Shown piece after piece: positions 49,401 through 54,224 of a DNA stretch of 64,000 nt. This stretch comes from Stictocephala bisonia (Eukaryota > Arthropoda > Insecta > Hemiptera > Membracidae), in contig JAQJVL010000260.1 in the NCBI GenBank assembly GCA_035578905.1, forward strand, positions 388,501-452,500, given 5' to 3'. The notes under the pieces are model-generated. The model made no database searches, was not told the origin of the DNA, and was given only the letters and a program-made list of their open reading frames with translations. A program made the position numbers and the translations under genes. Numbering within the stretch: the first letter of the stretch is position 1; every line of letters begins with the position of its first letter.

Positions 49401-49711
49401 GTTTCATACAGTTGTTTTGTAAACAAAATACCAATAAAATTTACAGTTTTAAACATATGCATACTTGTCTTAGATGAAACATGTTGTTGGGTAATTCTCT
49501 AAAACGATATGGCAACAGTCATCGGACTACTTTGGTGCGATTTATTATAGTTATAATCAAGTGTTCATATTCTTTATATGAGAAGAAACTGCATGATATA
49601 CTACTGGGTGATAGGTTAAATTGTTGGTTAGGTTAGTGTGCACTACAATTTTCTAATTGAATCACAATAATTATTTGCAAAGTATACTTCTTACCATATA
49701 TTAAATTCCAT
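17761..49711 (-). CDS. PIGA: PIGA gene, 5' five coding exons (gene overview; incomplete at its 3' end)
   Basis: PIGA is the catalytic subunit of the complex that moves N-acetylglucosamine from UDP-GlcNAc onto phosphatidylinositol at the cytosolic face of the ER, the first step of GPI-anchor synthesis. It is a GT4-family glycosyltransferase. Five minus-strand exons of 17, 157, 180, 119 and 116 nt join with matching phases and encode about 196 residues. Landmarks in order are [22 protein letters not shown] (N-terminal nucleotide-sugar-fold loop), [44 protein letters not shown] and [10 protein letters not shown]. All match the conserved order in animal PIGA proteins. The remaining 280 or so residues (donor-binding E-x7-E region and the C-terminal membrane helix) were not found. 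No stop or frame break is seen in the exons, so the gene looks functional. Its introns contain many transposon insertions. Confidence 0.9.
18283..18410 (-). repeat. 128-bp exact copy of part of the Penelope-like GIY-YIG region
   Basis: Reading base by base, 18283-18410 equals 19863-19990 with no difference. On the minus strand it encodes the stretch [16 protein letters not shown] through the Cys-containing [10 protein letters not shown] of the Penelope-like protein. Flanks differ abruptly on both sides. A perfect short copy 1.6 kb from its source implies a recent duplication or template switch. Confidence 0.9.
18500..19035. repeat. possible Helitron-derived or other dispersed repeat with a GC-rich palindromic patch
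   Basis: The stretch opens with TATATATTAAAAC and ends near 18958-19030 in a patch of short inverted words (GCCGAAGGCCGAGG, CACGAGCACAGCGAG, ACGAAGCGTGC) that contrasts with the AT-rich surroundings. Part of it (18776-18830) recurs in reverse complement near 24817-24880. A 5' TATATATTAA and a palindromic 3' patch are reminiscent of Helitrons, but I could not confirm the ends. Confidence 0.3.
19187..21066. mobile_element. pogo-type element interrupted by a Penelope-like fragment
   Basis: The left end CAGTACAACCTCGCTTAACT and the right end (reverse complement CAGTAGAGCCTCGTCATCCG) are inverted and both flanked by TA (19185-19186, 21067-21068). The ends resemble those of the MITE at 5129-6138. 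The interior is mostly the Penelope-like fragment 19385-20470 plus AT-rich sequence without a transposase. I infer that the Penelope-like element inserted into a pogo-type MITE. Confidence 0.6.
19385..20470 (-). pseudogene. Penelope-like retroelement, C-terminal part with GIY-YIG endonuclease
   Basis: Penelope-like elements encode a reverse transcriptase followed by a GIY-YIG endonuclease. The minus strand is open from about 20470 to 19670. It starts [20 protein letters not shown], the usual linker after the polymerase. A Cys-rich [12 protein letters not shown] motif follows, then [15 protein letters not shown] (GIY-YIG core) and [12 protein letters not shown] (the R-x4-H-R helix). The canonical Y-I-G glycine context is altered (YIDGLTSET), so the nuclease is probably dead. 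The polymerase domain is missing, which is typical 5' truncation. Sequence 19385-19670 (GT-rich) is probably its 3' UTR. Confidence 0.8.
21550..21668 (-). CDS. PIGA: PIGA coding exon 4
   Basis: The acceptor TTGTTACAG precedes ACT-GTA-TTC and the donor is ACTGG|GTAACT. The 119 nt encode [20 protein letters not shown], then [20 protein letters not shown], ending in phase 2. The [10 protein letters not shown] block is near-invariant in PIGA. It lies just beyond the right end (21066) of a pogo-type element, in normal-quality sequence. Confidence 0.92.
22322..22346. repeat. (TA)n microsatellite
   Basis: An uninterrupted run of alternating T and A, about 24 bases, followed by GATAGATA. It lies immediately before the 166-bp tandem array. 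Confidence 0.9.
22397..22900. repeat. tandem repeat, period 166 bp, three copies
   Basis: The phrase CGAACAATGTTTTG recurs at 22572 and 22738 (period 166). A diverged first unit starts near 22397. Each unit contains CAGCCAGCTACACTGAAC and AACATTGCCAGCT. Units 2 and 3 differ at only a few positions and unit 1 is more diverged. No coding potential. It sits in PIGA intron 4's neighbour sequence between exons 3 and 4. Confidence 0.9.
23100..23144. mobile_element. isolated end of a pogo-type element
   Basis: The sequence GGATAATCAAGATTGTACTG is followed by TA at 23145-23146. Its reverse complement (CAGTACAATCTTGATTATCC) matches the terminal repeats at 5129 and 19187. A left partner is not evident between 21068 and 23100, so it is either an eroded copy or the outer end of a nested structure starting at 19187. 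Confidence 0.45.
25353..25455 (-). repeat. Penelope-type terminal repeat fragment with hammerhead-like core
   Basis: The minus strand contains CTGAGGA followed, after a potential short stem, by GAAACGTCTGG. The plus-strand side continues with CACCTTGAACCGGTTGTCAC and ATTCTAGTTATGACAC. Both also occur in the inverted repeat at 40396-40650, so these belong to one family. Confidence 0.55.
25471..25578. repeat. 36-bp minisatellite, three units
   Basis: CAACACCA(C/T)TGTAC recurs at 25471, 25507 and 25543, an exact 36-bp period. Each unit carries a G-rich half (GGGCGGGTGGGTGGG-like). A related G-rich/GTACGTGTATG motif appears at 52680-52800. Confidence 0.9.
26424..26603 (-). CDS. PIGA: PIGA coding exon 3
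   Basis: The acceptor TTTTTACAG precedes GTC-TAC-TAT and the donor is CTGAAG|GTAATG. The 60 codons encode [12 protein letters not shown], then [40 protein letters not shown]. The H-x-H-x-x-F-S-A-x-A-H-E/D-A pattern is diagnostic of PIGA. Phase 0 at both ends. About 200 bp beyond the acceptor side (26816) lies the edge of the LTR retrotransposon, in the intron between this exon and exon 2. Confidence 0.93.
26816..28814 (-). repeat. 3' LTR of the gypsy element (intact length, 1999 bp)
   Basis: It begins on the plus strand with TGAGACCCATCC and ends GACCCGGTACA. It is the longer of the two LTRs, containing about 265 bp (roughly 27876-28141) absent from the other copy. Two poly-T tracts occur at about 27601-27619 and 27723-27747. 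Confidence 0.95.
28815..28826 (-). promoter_or_regulatory. polypurine tract of the gypsy element
   Basis: On the minus strand GCAGAGGGAGG plus one T directly precedes the TGT start of the 3' LTR. Purine runs in this position prime plus-strand DNA synthesis in LTR elements. Confidence 0.75.
29047..29900 (-). pseudogene. pol: Pol: integrase core and C-terminal region, N-terminal zinc domain deleted
   Basis: The frame shows the D,D,E catalytic core: [13 protein letters not shown] (first Asp), [15 protein letters not shown] (second Asp) and [13 protein letters not shown] (Glu). There are 34 residues between the second Asp and the Glu. A basic C-terminal region follows ([20 protein letters not shown], then [13 protein letters not shown]), ending at 29047. 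The HHCC zinc-binding domain normally found between RNase H and the core is absent. The first core residues overlap the last RNase H codons near 29865 in another frame, showing a deletion whose length is not a multiple of three. Confidence 0.9.
29862..31800 (-). pseudogene. pol: Pol: protease, reverse transcriptase and RNase H (frame-broken)
   Basis: In the -1 frame relative to gag the sequence passes through [13 protein letters not shown], the catalytic A-L-L-D-S-G of a retroviral-type aspartic protease. Near 31605-31610 the frame shifts by one base in a short T run, and the rest of protease ([16 protein letters not shown]) is in the other frame. Reverse transcriptase follows ([19 protein letters not shown], then [11 protein letters not shown] with the Y-L-D-D active site, then [11 protein letters not shown]). 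RNase H comes next ([53 protein letters not shown]). All RNase H acidic residues are visible. The frame ends abruptly after IADAL, where it runs directly into integrase core sequence in a third frame. As it stands, no complete Gag-Pol can be made. Confidence 0.92.
31799..33133 (-). CDS. gag: Gag polyprotein of the gypsy element
   Basis: The 444-residue Gag would form the virus-like particle and bind element RNA. I start it at [16 protein letters not shown] (33133), not at the upstream in-frame Met at 33187, because the helix that follows ([20 protein letters not shown]) resembles the SAP-like start of related Gags. The centre has the usual helical capsid pattern ([20 protein letters not shown]). 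The C-terminus has one CCHC knuckle, [14 protein letters not shown], followed by an RG-rich tail. The frame is intact and ends with TAG at 31799-31801. The pol frame continues in the -1 frame across this stop without interruption, which suggests -1 frameshift expression. A GGGGGG run lies just upstream of the stop. Confidence 0.88.
   Translation of the reverse strand: MAYLQNVALLVKEELIFELRSRGVTPEGDVLNLRRLLREQLSAGTAVDWSDLLEVGDELGICKRKVEDWEGVLEDLQFEPPVGRDRACRLARLGHLLARLRLVNRAPGLEPSGRAWILESVARLEEIFQALSGSTTPTGLGQRPIFALSPNVSRPQAETTALTVPEVPSEPAGVSVEVACGSAPAAVPTTSLVSPALLQLSYHKLPNPLTPMIQNLPVIDGMDPEELLKFLVAFLRLSEMPGMQAGDLLRLVFPYCRGPVGELLSSVLARDASVDSFHRELLSSFLPLRLRERMVMDRFYRSQGRGESLAAYVSSVKEARQALRLTLSEADTVRVILDGISPEERCRLVFAGVPSTFRELHQLCIVSRSVQFSDQQGRDSESHRALPTRRPAMSVGVSQPVEGRGSRPPVVCFACGQPGHIRRDCPRARGRGAGNAQRGGLPPQ
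33284..33529 (-). repeat. poly-A tracts in the retroelement leader (poly-T on plus strand)
   Basis: Between the primer site and gag there are three long tracts: about 23 T at 33284-33306, a T-rich run near 33372-33390, and an uninterrupted run of 48 T at 33482-33529. In element orientation these are A runs in the 5' leader. Confidence 0.9.
33534..33551 (-). promoter_or_regulatory. primer binding site, initiator tRNA-Met type
   Basis: Two bases inside the 5' LTR, the minus strand reads TGGTAGCAGAGCGTGGTT. The first 11-12 bases are complementary to the conserved 3' end of eukaryotic initiator tRNA-Met (CTCTGCTACCA). The remaining match is imperfect. Confidence 0.75.
33554..35291 (-). repeat. 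5' LTR of the gypsy element (1738 bp, internal deletion)
   Basis: Same ends and sequence as the 3' LTR. After GGGCAAACTTGCTCA it jumps to TATGTAGGAAACTCAG with about five filler bases (GGATG), losing about 265 bp. Elsewhere the differences I saw were changes in homopolymer length. LTRs are identical at insertion, so the gap arose afterwards. Confidence 0.95.
35292..37361. other. intron sequence without recognised genes
   Basis: AT-rich DNA in PIGA intron 2 between the LTR element and the mariner. Around 35765-35825 a phrase with GGATTACCGAAATTGAATTA and a nearby GACCGTAGTAG resembles a decayed pogo-type end. Nothing else is supported. Confidence 0.5.
37362..38693 (-). mobile_element. mariner transposon, 1332 bp
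   Basis: Ends read CGAGGTACGTCC(A/G)GAAAGT and are inverted over about 28 bp with one mismatch seen, each flanked by TA (37360-37361 and 38694-38695). Length and TA duplication are typical of mariner. The high terminal match and near-intact transposase suggest a fairly recent insertion in PIGA intron 2. Confidence 0.95.
37461..38531 (-). pseudogene. mariner transposase with a single premature stop
   Basis: A DD34D-type transposase of about 356 codons that would cut and paste mariner at TA. I start at [19 protein letters not shown] (38531). The first helix-turn-helix includes [16 protein letters not shown], with a second near [19 protein letters not shown]. The catalytic residues are visible: Asp in [11 protein letters not shown], Asp in VVFLHDNA, and the third Asp in [16 protein letters not shown]. 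The only defect I see is a TGA at 37746-37748, directly after HDNA, where the family has Arg in the D-N-A-R-P-H motif. A CGA-to-TGA transition explains it. The frame stays open on both sides to the natural end at 37461. Confidence 0.93.
39411..39510. repeat. exact 50-bp tandem duplication
   Basis: The 50 bases at 39411-39460 (starting TGTTCTCTTATTGTTAGTAG) are repeated without change at 39461-39510. It falls in a short open frame (39384-39647) that I do not consider a gene. Confidence 0.95.
39640..40060. repeat. probable 3' end of a retroposon (simple-repeat tail plus unique-like sequence)
   Basis: A short (AAATG)n-type tract at 39641-39660 leads into AATATCTTTATTAGGCAAGG and GTCCTGTCTAACACCTAAC. 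This recalls 3' tails of insect non-LTR elements in minus orientation. No coding part is attached. A similar AT-rich, ACATCACATTACATCTACAT-containing stretch occurs at 17200-17290. Confidence 0.3.
40396..40650. repeat. inverted repeat of a Penelope-type terminal element with hammerhead-like core
   Basis: Arms of about 105-115 bp (40396-40505 and 40528-40645) are inverted copies sharing GGTGACA-type ends, TACTATCTACAATATTTACA and GATGTGGCATCCTCAGTGG. The plus-strand right arm has CTGAGGA at 40535-40541 and GAAACGTC at 40562-40569, with a potential GCCA/TGG(G)C stem between. The left arm has the same layout with GAATGTC in place of GAAACGTC, so only one arm keeps the conserved core. Penelope-like elements are known to carry hammerhead ribozyme motifs in their terminal repeats. 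Confidence 0.6.
41035..41191 (-). CDS. PIGA: PIGA coding exon 2
   Basis: The acceptor TTTGTTTCAG precedes C-ATG-GCA and the donor is AAG|GTATGG. It encodes [16 protein letters not shown], then [21 protein letters not shown] and [10 protein letters not shown]. This is the most conserved N-terminal block of PIGA, containing the Gly-Gly loop that contacts the UDP-sugar. The in-frame ATG at 41190 follows the acceptor directly and would be mistaken for a start if exon 1 were missed. The exon ends in phase 0. Confidence 0.93.
42144..43111 (+). pseudogene. Helitron Pif1-like helicase, C-terminal remnant
   Basis: Helitron RepHel proteins end in a Pif1-type SF1 helicase. Reading the plus strand across breaks gives [19 protein letters not shown] (42175-42232; motif III region), then [20 protein letters not shown] (about 42446-42505). 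After a gap the last helicase motifs appear near 42890-43020: [20 protein letters not shown] and [17 protein letters not shown]. At least three stops or shifts interrupt it. The Rep nuclease and the upstream helicase motifs are missing. Similar phrases at 41525-41610 and 44530-44655 (ATCTACACTCAT, GATCGGCGTCT-like) flank it and may be repeat-related. Confidence 0.8.
43201..43325. repeat. 63-bp tandem repeat, two units, downstream of the helicase remnant
   Basis: Units start AGGTAGTAGGCAAGGGGGCC (43201) and AGGCAGTAGACAAAGGAGCC (43264) and share TGCCTAAAATAAAACTCCCA. A further 41-bp phrase, TATGGTCTCTA(T/C)GTTTGCCG..., occurs at 43323 and 43472. This may be the 3' part of the Helitron. Confidence 0.85.
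44095..44140. repeat. GC-rich palindromic patch
   Basis: CCCCAAGGGGGTTTGGGGGT, followed by GAAGCCCCCAACGAGCGAAG, forms overlapping short inverted repeats in AT-rich surroundings. It lies about 1 kb beyond the Helitron helicase remnant and resembles the patch at 18958-19030 in style (CGAGCGAAG/GAGCACAGCGAG). Confidence 0.6.
45090..45783. mobile_element. TIR repeat family, copy C (diverged)
   Basis: The left end GGGGTATTTATACGGTTTCT and the right end CTAGAAAGTGAATAATTACC are inverted and match the ends of copies A and B. It also shares the GAAAACTGTATTGGTCTACG and TTTCCG/TTCCGCGGAAATAACG boxes. Confidence 0.6.
46140..46796. repeat. TIR repeat family, copy D (left end missing)
   Basis: From ACCAATGTCACAACTT near 46160 to the right end CAGAGGTGGCAAGAAAGTG (46777-46795) it follows copy B (15230-15880) closely. 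Copy B's left terminal 130 bp is missing here. About 190 bp downstream begins the broken transposase 46988-48379, but the association may be chance. Confidence 0.6.
46988..48379 (+). pseudogene. IS630/Tc1-mariner superfamily transposase with about 81-residue D-E spacing (Sailor-like)
   Basis: A decayed cut-and-paste transposase. Near 47160-47215 one frame gives [19 protein letters not shown], a helix-turn-helix. [20 protein letters not shown] and [19 protein letters not shown] follow from about 47402. The first catalytic Asp is in [13 protein letters not shown] (codon 47582). Next is [19 protein letters not shown], then the second Asp in VMDNASYHS (codon 47862). The Glu is in [18 protein letters not shown] (codon 48107). 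Second Asp to Glu is 245 nt, close to 82 codons and far from the 34 of Tc1 or mariner. An acidic tail ([14 protein letters not shown]) ends at 48379. At least four stops or shifts make it inactive. The spacing resembles the family I recall as DD82E/Sailor. Confidence 0.8.
48757..49210. mobile_element. PIF/Harbinger-type MITE, 454 bp
   Basis: The ends AGCCCCATACACACGG are perfectly inverted over at least 16 bp (48757-48772 and 49195-49210), with further similarity inside (CAGTTCG blocks). Both flanks are TAA (48754-48756, 49211-49213), a 3-bp duplication of the T-W-A type used by PIF/Harbinger elements. The interior carries many CAGTT/AACTG words in both orientations and no gene. Confidence 0.85.
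49695..49711 (-). CDS. PIGA: PIGA coding exon 1 (17 coding nt)
   Basis: The exon reads ATG then codons for E-F-N-I and the first two bases of Cys, followed by the donor GTAAGAAG. With exon 2 it produces [11 protein letters not shown], matching the conserved N-I-C-M-V-S-D-F-F start of animal PIGA. The 17 nt plus the 157 nt of exon 2 make exactly 58 codons. That phase match supports an otherwise tiny exon. The 5' UTR must lie at coordinates above 49711, but I could not define its start or a promoter. Confidence 0.7.
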
Positions 49712-50042
49712 TCTGTACTTATTACAAGTTCAGAGGTTTCTATACAATTCTGAAGCATCGTTTGAAATGCACTAAATACTGAACGGTTCACGAAACATCT
49801 TCAGTTATCTAGATATATAAATTTTAAAAAATTAGTAAACAATAAAGTAAATAGAAATAATGGAAGTGAATCGAACCGATTACGTGATTCGAATCGAATC
49901 AGCTAGTGATCACTGATTAGTGATGTGATTGTCAAACAATGCTAGCAACGAAAGATGAGATTTGCCTTTGGCCCAGACTCAGGAGAGTTAGTTTACGAAT
50001 CTATAAATTTCTTTACCAGAGATCATGAAAGTATTATTTGAA

Positions 50043-50354
50043 TTAATACCTTTTTGGTGATGCCTCTTGATCCTGCAGGGTTTTCTGGAATCACATGCGC
50101 ATTTCGCCACTGGTGTGGCATTCTCAGTGATACTTCAAGAACAACATGCGAAGGAAGGGGCGAAAAACAAAGTTGAGCTGCGTCAGTCTACCCGCGTCCG
50201 TAGCGTAGTGGTGCCGCTGTACAATGTGTATATAGTGTAACTATTTGTATTACTTAGTTTTTAGTATCACTGTAGATACCACACTAGTGGCGAAATGCGT
50301 ACCTGATTCTAGAAAACCCTACAGGATCAAGAGGTATCACCAAAAAGGTAATAA
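50043..50354. repeat. inverted repeat with paired hammerhead-like motifs
   Basis: Arms 50043-50131 and 50266-50354 are inverted copies sharing TTTTTGGTGAT(G/A)CCTCTTGA and CATTTCGCCACT-type boxes. The minus-strand left arm reads CTGAGAA, T, then a perfect GCCAC/GTGGC stem with a 4-base ACCA loop, then GAAAT. The plus-strand right arm has CTGTAGA, then TACCAC-ACTA-GTGGC, then GAAAT. Both look like mutated hammerhead cores (CTGANGA-stem-GAAA). The space between the arms contains CGTCCGTAGCGTAGTGGT, a tRNA A-box-like phrase. Confidence 0.6.
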
Positions 50355-50389
50355 TAAATTTAGGTCCTGCACTGGCAAATTAAATAATA

Positions 50390-50490
50390 GAAAGTGTTAT
50401 GTTCAGTCTGAGCTTCTACTAGGCTCAGTAGGGTCTAAGGCGTCAGGCCTTTGAGCTTGGGTTAGAGATAGCGCTGGTACGAATCCGGCC
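50390..50490 (+). other. tRNA-like (SINE-like) segment
   Basis: GGTACGAATCC at 50474-50484 resembles a pol III B box, preceded by a GCGTCAGGCCTTTGAGCTT phrase. An A-box-like TAGCGTAGTGGT lies 270 bp upstream inside the inverted repeat. This may be a SINE split by the repeat. No complete tRNA cloverleaf can be drawn. Confidence 0.25.
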
Positions 50491-51227
50491 TAGACTGGAA
50501 GAGTTATCAGTAATATTTACCTTATACTGTGTACTGCACTGGTTCGCCTCCTTGCTCGGTCTGAATAAGTTCCTCGCACAGATTAATAGTTTATGAGAAA
50601 TGAGCAGAGAAGGATTAAGAAGGAGATCGGCCTCTCCTTTTATGAAGAAAAAAATTAATATTCCCAGGTCTGGTAGAAGGCAATAAAACGGTCCACTAAC
50701 CTAATGTACACTTTAAGCTCTTATTATAAACAAACGCTTCTGAAGTCTAGAATTGATATAACAAATAATATAAAGCCAATGTTCATATATTTTAAATTTG
50801 GATTAATAACTTGAATTTAAATGTAAATAAATAAATAAATTGTTTGATTACCAAATTCATTTCAAATTTAAATTATTGATAAATTACGGTAATTAATTAA
50901 ATTTAATTAATTAAAAATTTAATTAAATTACGGTAAATAAGTTATAAATTAAGTCACCTCTTTGATATGAAGATCACCTCTATGCTTTAGTTGGAGAGTA
51001 ACTTACTTCTTAAAACGTATGTTTATTATTTTTAATATATTATTGTTGTTTTTAAATGAACTTGCCTTGCTTTTATTGTTTGAATATCTTGGTTATGTAC
51101 GGTTTTATGTTAAATAAGGGGAGACTACACTACAAATATTTTATTTTTTAAATAATTGTTTAATTATCATAATATGTGATGGTACAAATAAAATACAGGT
51201 GAACGTCACACAACACACATTTATTAC

Positions 51228-51452
51228 AATATACGCACAAAATGCACAAATATATTACAATACACGTACAAAATGTGCAAATATTATGGTGATCGATTTC
51301 GGCGAACCACGCCCACCCTCCCTAGACAATCATTATTTTGTGAATCCCTCTGGGGAGGGTGGGCGTGGTTTGCCGAAATCGGTCACCATAATACTTACGC
51401 ATTTTGTACTTGTATTGTAATATATTTGTGCATTTTGTGCTTATATTTTTTT
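51228..51452. mobile_element. foldback (hairpin) element, about 225 bp
   Basis: Arms 51233-51325 and 51351-51446 are inverted copies with about ten or fewer differences. They include GCACAAAATGCACAAATATA, TATTATGGTGATCGATTTCG and CCACGCCCACCCTCCC. The loop is about 28 bases. The whole would fold into one long hairpin. No coding content and no clear target duplication. Confidence 0.85.
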
Positions 51453-51924
51453 AATCATGAATGTTTGTTAGGGATGTTTTTGCAAGGCAGGACAAAAATG
51501 ACAATGAATCGGTCAACAATTTGGTGTTGTCACGTATACAAAAAAATAATTTTGTGGGTAGAGCCACGGTAAATAGAACATATGGTAGGTATCACGGCTA
51601 GACTGCGCAGTATACTGAGGAGACAGTGACTTCACATGGGCGAACAGCAGATTTGACTGCCAGAAAGTGCATTTATTCCATTCCACTAAAACTTTTATGT
51701 TGTACTGAATTTGTTACCATGTCGTCTAATTTATAGTTTGTTGCGTGTATCTTCATTACAACATATTTTATGTGATAATAATTATCATGCTGTAGTGATC
51801 AGTTGCCGGTTTTATAAGTTAAAACTTTTAAACGTTGACTAAAACTTAATTTGCTGCAATGCTTGGAGCTTTGGTAATTTGTTGCGATTTGTATTATAAC
51901 ATTTAATATAGAACAACAACTACA

Positions 51925-53400
51925 CAGTAACAAGCAATTGCTGGTTGTCGAACTAGGAAAGGCAATATAACGAAGGTAATATTTAATTGCATTCTTTCTC
52001 GAAAGGAAAATCTTTGCGTAATACCTGGATACGTGCATGCAGGCTAACAATACTTGTAGGTAGTTCTAAACAGTTTGATAAAGATGATTTTGAGATAGAT
52101 TTAAAGGGTGAAATTTTAAATATAAAACAGAAAAGAAAACTAAAGCTATCGACAGTTAAATATATTAACATACTAATTCTAGCGAAATAAATAGAAGATC
52201 TAAGATTCGTGATAGGAAAAAAATTGTTTTCCCTTCTGCAGGAAACAGAAATAAACCGAAATTCGGAACTTCCTTCTGAGTGTGTATTTGAGGGTTGTAA
52301 AAATACCATAGTACTCATATTATTACACCTCAAAAAAAGTTCATCAGGAAACAAAGAGTTATAATGATTTTTTAAACAAGAAAATTTAATTTATAAAACA
52401 ACGATTCTATGAAACGGCACAAGAACTACAATCAACGAAAACAAAAATTAAAGTTGTAACCCAGTAATGAAAGTTTAAGAACCTGTTTTAAGAATATCAA
52501 AAGAAGATAATAAATATTGGTAAATGTAGTAGCTGGTCTAAAACGGTAACATTACGTTGCTTATCTCGAAAATGTATAAATGCTGTACGAGATGTTTTGA
52601 AATTCCCTTTTCTAAGTGAAATAACAATCAAACGTCGTTTGTGGTAAATAGTACGGAATCCATAAGAATAAGAATCTATCCGACCGCACATACACGTACA
52701 ATGGTAATAGCTCACCCACCCGTCCATACACGTGTATTATATTTGATTAATCAAAACCTCTGTACGTTTAGGGATGGGTGTGCAGGTCAATTCCACTGAA
52801 CGTGTATAGGGTGGGTAGTATTAACACCTGGATTTATTGAGATAATCTTTAAAATTTTAAAAGGACATACACTTGAGTTTTCTGATTTTCAAAATAATGT
52901 CGTTTTATCTTATGACGAGATAAAGTTAAAACCAGACTATTGCTATGACAATATCGATGATCAAATTTTAGGACCCATAACAACGTACAAGCAGTTGATG
53001 TAAGAAATTTGGTTTGACAAAGCAATAGACAAACATGATATAAAAGTAAAGTCGAAAAAATTGACTTTCATATTCGATTATCAGCTTGTGACGTGGAGAG
53101 CTCTAATAGGAGCTTGTTTAGTGATTTAAAGGTAGGCAACTCGTTTTACGAATCAAAGTGATGAAGAACGTCGTGTGTGGGTCTTTTAGTGTTGTACCTT
53201 TTGTACTGAAGTTGGAAAAATAATTAAGAAGTATGTTTTTTTTAACTTTTCAATTATCAAGAAGGAGACCTAAAATATACTCATAAATTGACAACTATAC
53301 ATCTTCTTGTAGCTAGTACTAAAATACAAAATGTCCTTACAGCTGCTGAGTTTATTTATGGAACTGTAGCTTCAGCAAATAAATCTAATAAAAATCACAT
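51925..53400 (+). pseudogene. P-element/THAP9-like transposase remnant
   Basis: P transposases begin with a THAP zinc finger and use GTP and an RNase H-like fold. Near 51935-52190 two frames together give a THAP-like pattern: GCRTRKGNITKVIFNCIL, then WIRACRLTILVGSSKQF, then DKDDFEIDLKGEILNIKQKR. The second half has the D-D-F-E-x-D-L motif, but the Cys/His of C-S-x-H are replaced. Around 52895-52965 is VVLSYDEIKLKPDYCYDNID followed by DQILGP, which matches the first catalytic Asp region of P/THAP9 proteins. CDVESSNRSLFSDLKVGNSF (about 53090-53150) and LTTIHLLVASTKIQNVLTAA (about 53290) also match the family order. Many stops and shifts. The 52200-52840 interval is poorly conserved. Confidence 0.7.
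52680..52805. repeat. G-rich/GTACGTGTATG minisatellite-like segment
   Basis: In reverse complement, ACACGTGTATGGACGGGTGG and ATTGTACGTGTATGTGCGG resemble the 36-bp units at 25471-25578. Units here are irregular and partly inverted relative to one another. It interrupts the P-like remnant. Confidence 0.5.
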
Positions 53401-54224
53401 GAATATATACACAAACATTTTAATATGCTCTATTGTACAAGTTCTAAATTACAGTGTTTTTTTGTAATTATTTTAGGTATAATTGCAAATACATGTTATC
53501 GTAATTGTTACATTGATCAATAAAATTAATTCCAAAAAGAAAATAGTACTCAGTAAACGTTGTATAACAATTAATTTAAATGATGAATAAATGGTTTTCC
53601 GAATATCTTAATTCAGATAAATCTCATAATCTATTGGCATATGTCTCATATAATGAAAGTAAGGTAAACATTATTTTAGTATTTTTGTCATTAATAAAAT
53701 ATAAAATAATTAATTATTTAGTTATAATAATTACTAAATATGTCTGCCTTACTCAGAATTAAAAGTTTTAAATCTAATTCAAATTAAAACTTCTTTAAAA
53801 ATATATAATAACAAACGGAATTGTCCAGTAAAACTATTCCACACATGTCCGTAGAGCAGCCACTTCTCCCATGTGACGTCATGCTGAGTGGAAAGTAGTG
53901 GGGGAAGGTACGCGTGAGGTTGGTAAGCCTGGCCTACGTTGTGCAGATCAGAAGATTCTCGCTCCGTTGTTTTTGTGTTACATATTAGTTTCGTAGGAAT
54001 TATTAAGTGCGTTAAAGCATTTAGTGACTGTCATTACCTACTAGTGTGATTTCTGAAACTAATAAGGATTATTTAACATTGACCCAAGTGAGTAAACGAC
54101 TTCAGTACATTCATATAAATGTTTATTAGGTTATAATTGCAAATTGGGCTAACCGCACGCTGCTGTAACTCAAGGACAAGAAAGCTTCATGGATAGGCTT
54201 CCACGGTCGTCACTATCACTAACA

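Larger units (their letters stand above)
51628..53884 (+). mobile_element. P-element-like transposon remnant (candidate ends)
   Basis: GTGACTTCACATGGG at 51629-51643 and, inverted, CCCATGTGACGTCA at 53868-53881 are imperfect inverted repeats that bracket the THAP and transposase-like pieces below. The true element ends and the 8-bp duplication expected for P elements could not be identified. Confidence 0.45.

Noticed and set aside
50390..50490. true tRNA gene
   Set aside because: Only a B-box-like phrase is in place. The A-box-like phrase is 270 bp away and no cloverleaf or acceptor stem forms.
51983..52354. 123-codon minus-strand frame
   Set aside because: It is antisense to the THAP-like part of the P-element remnant and has no independent support.
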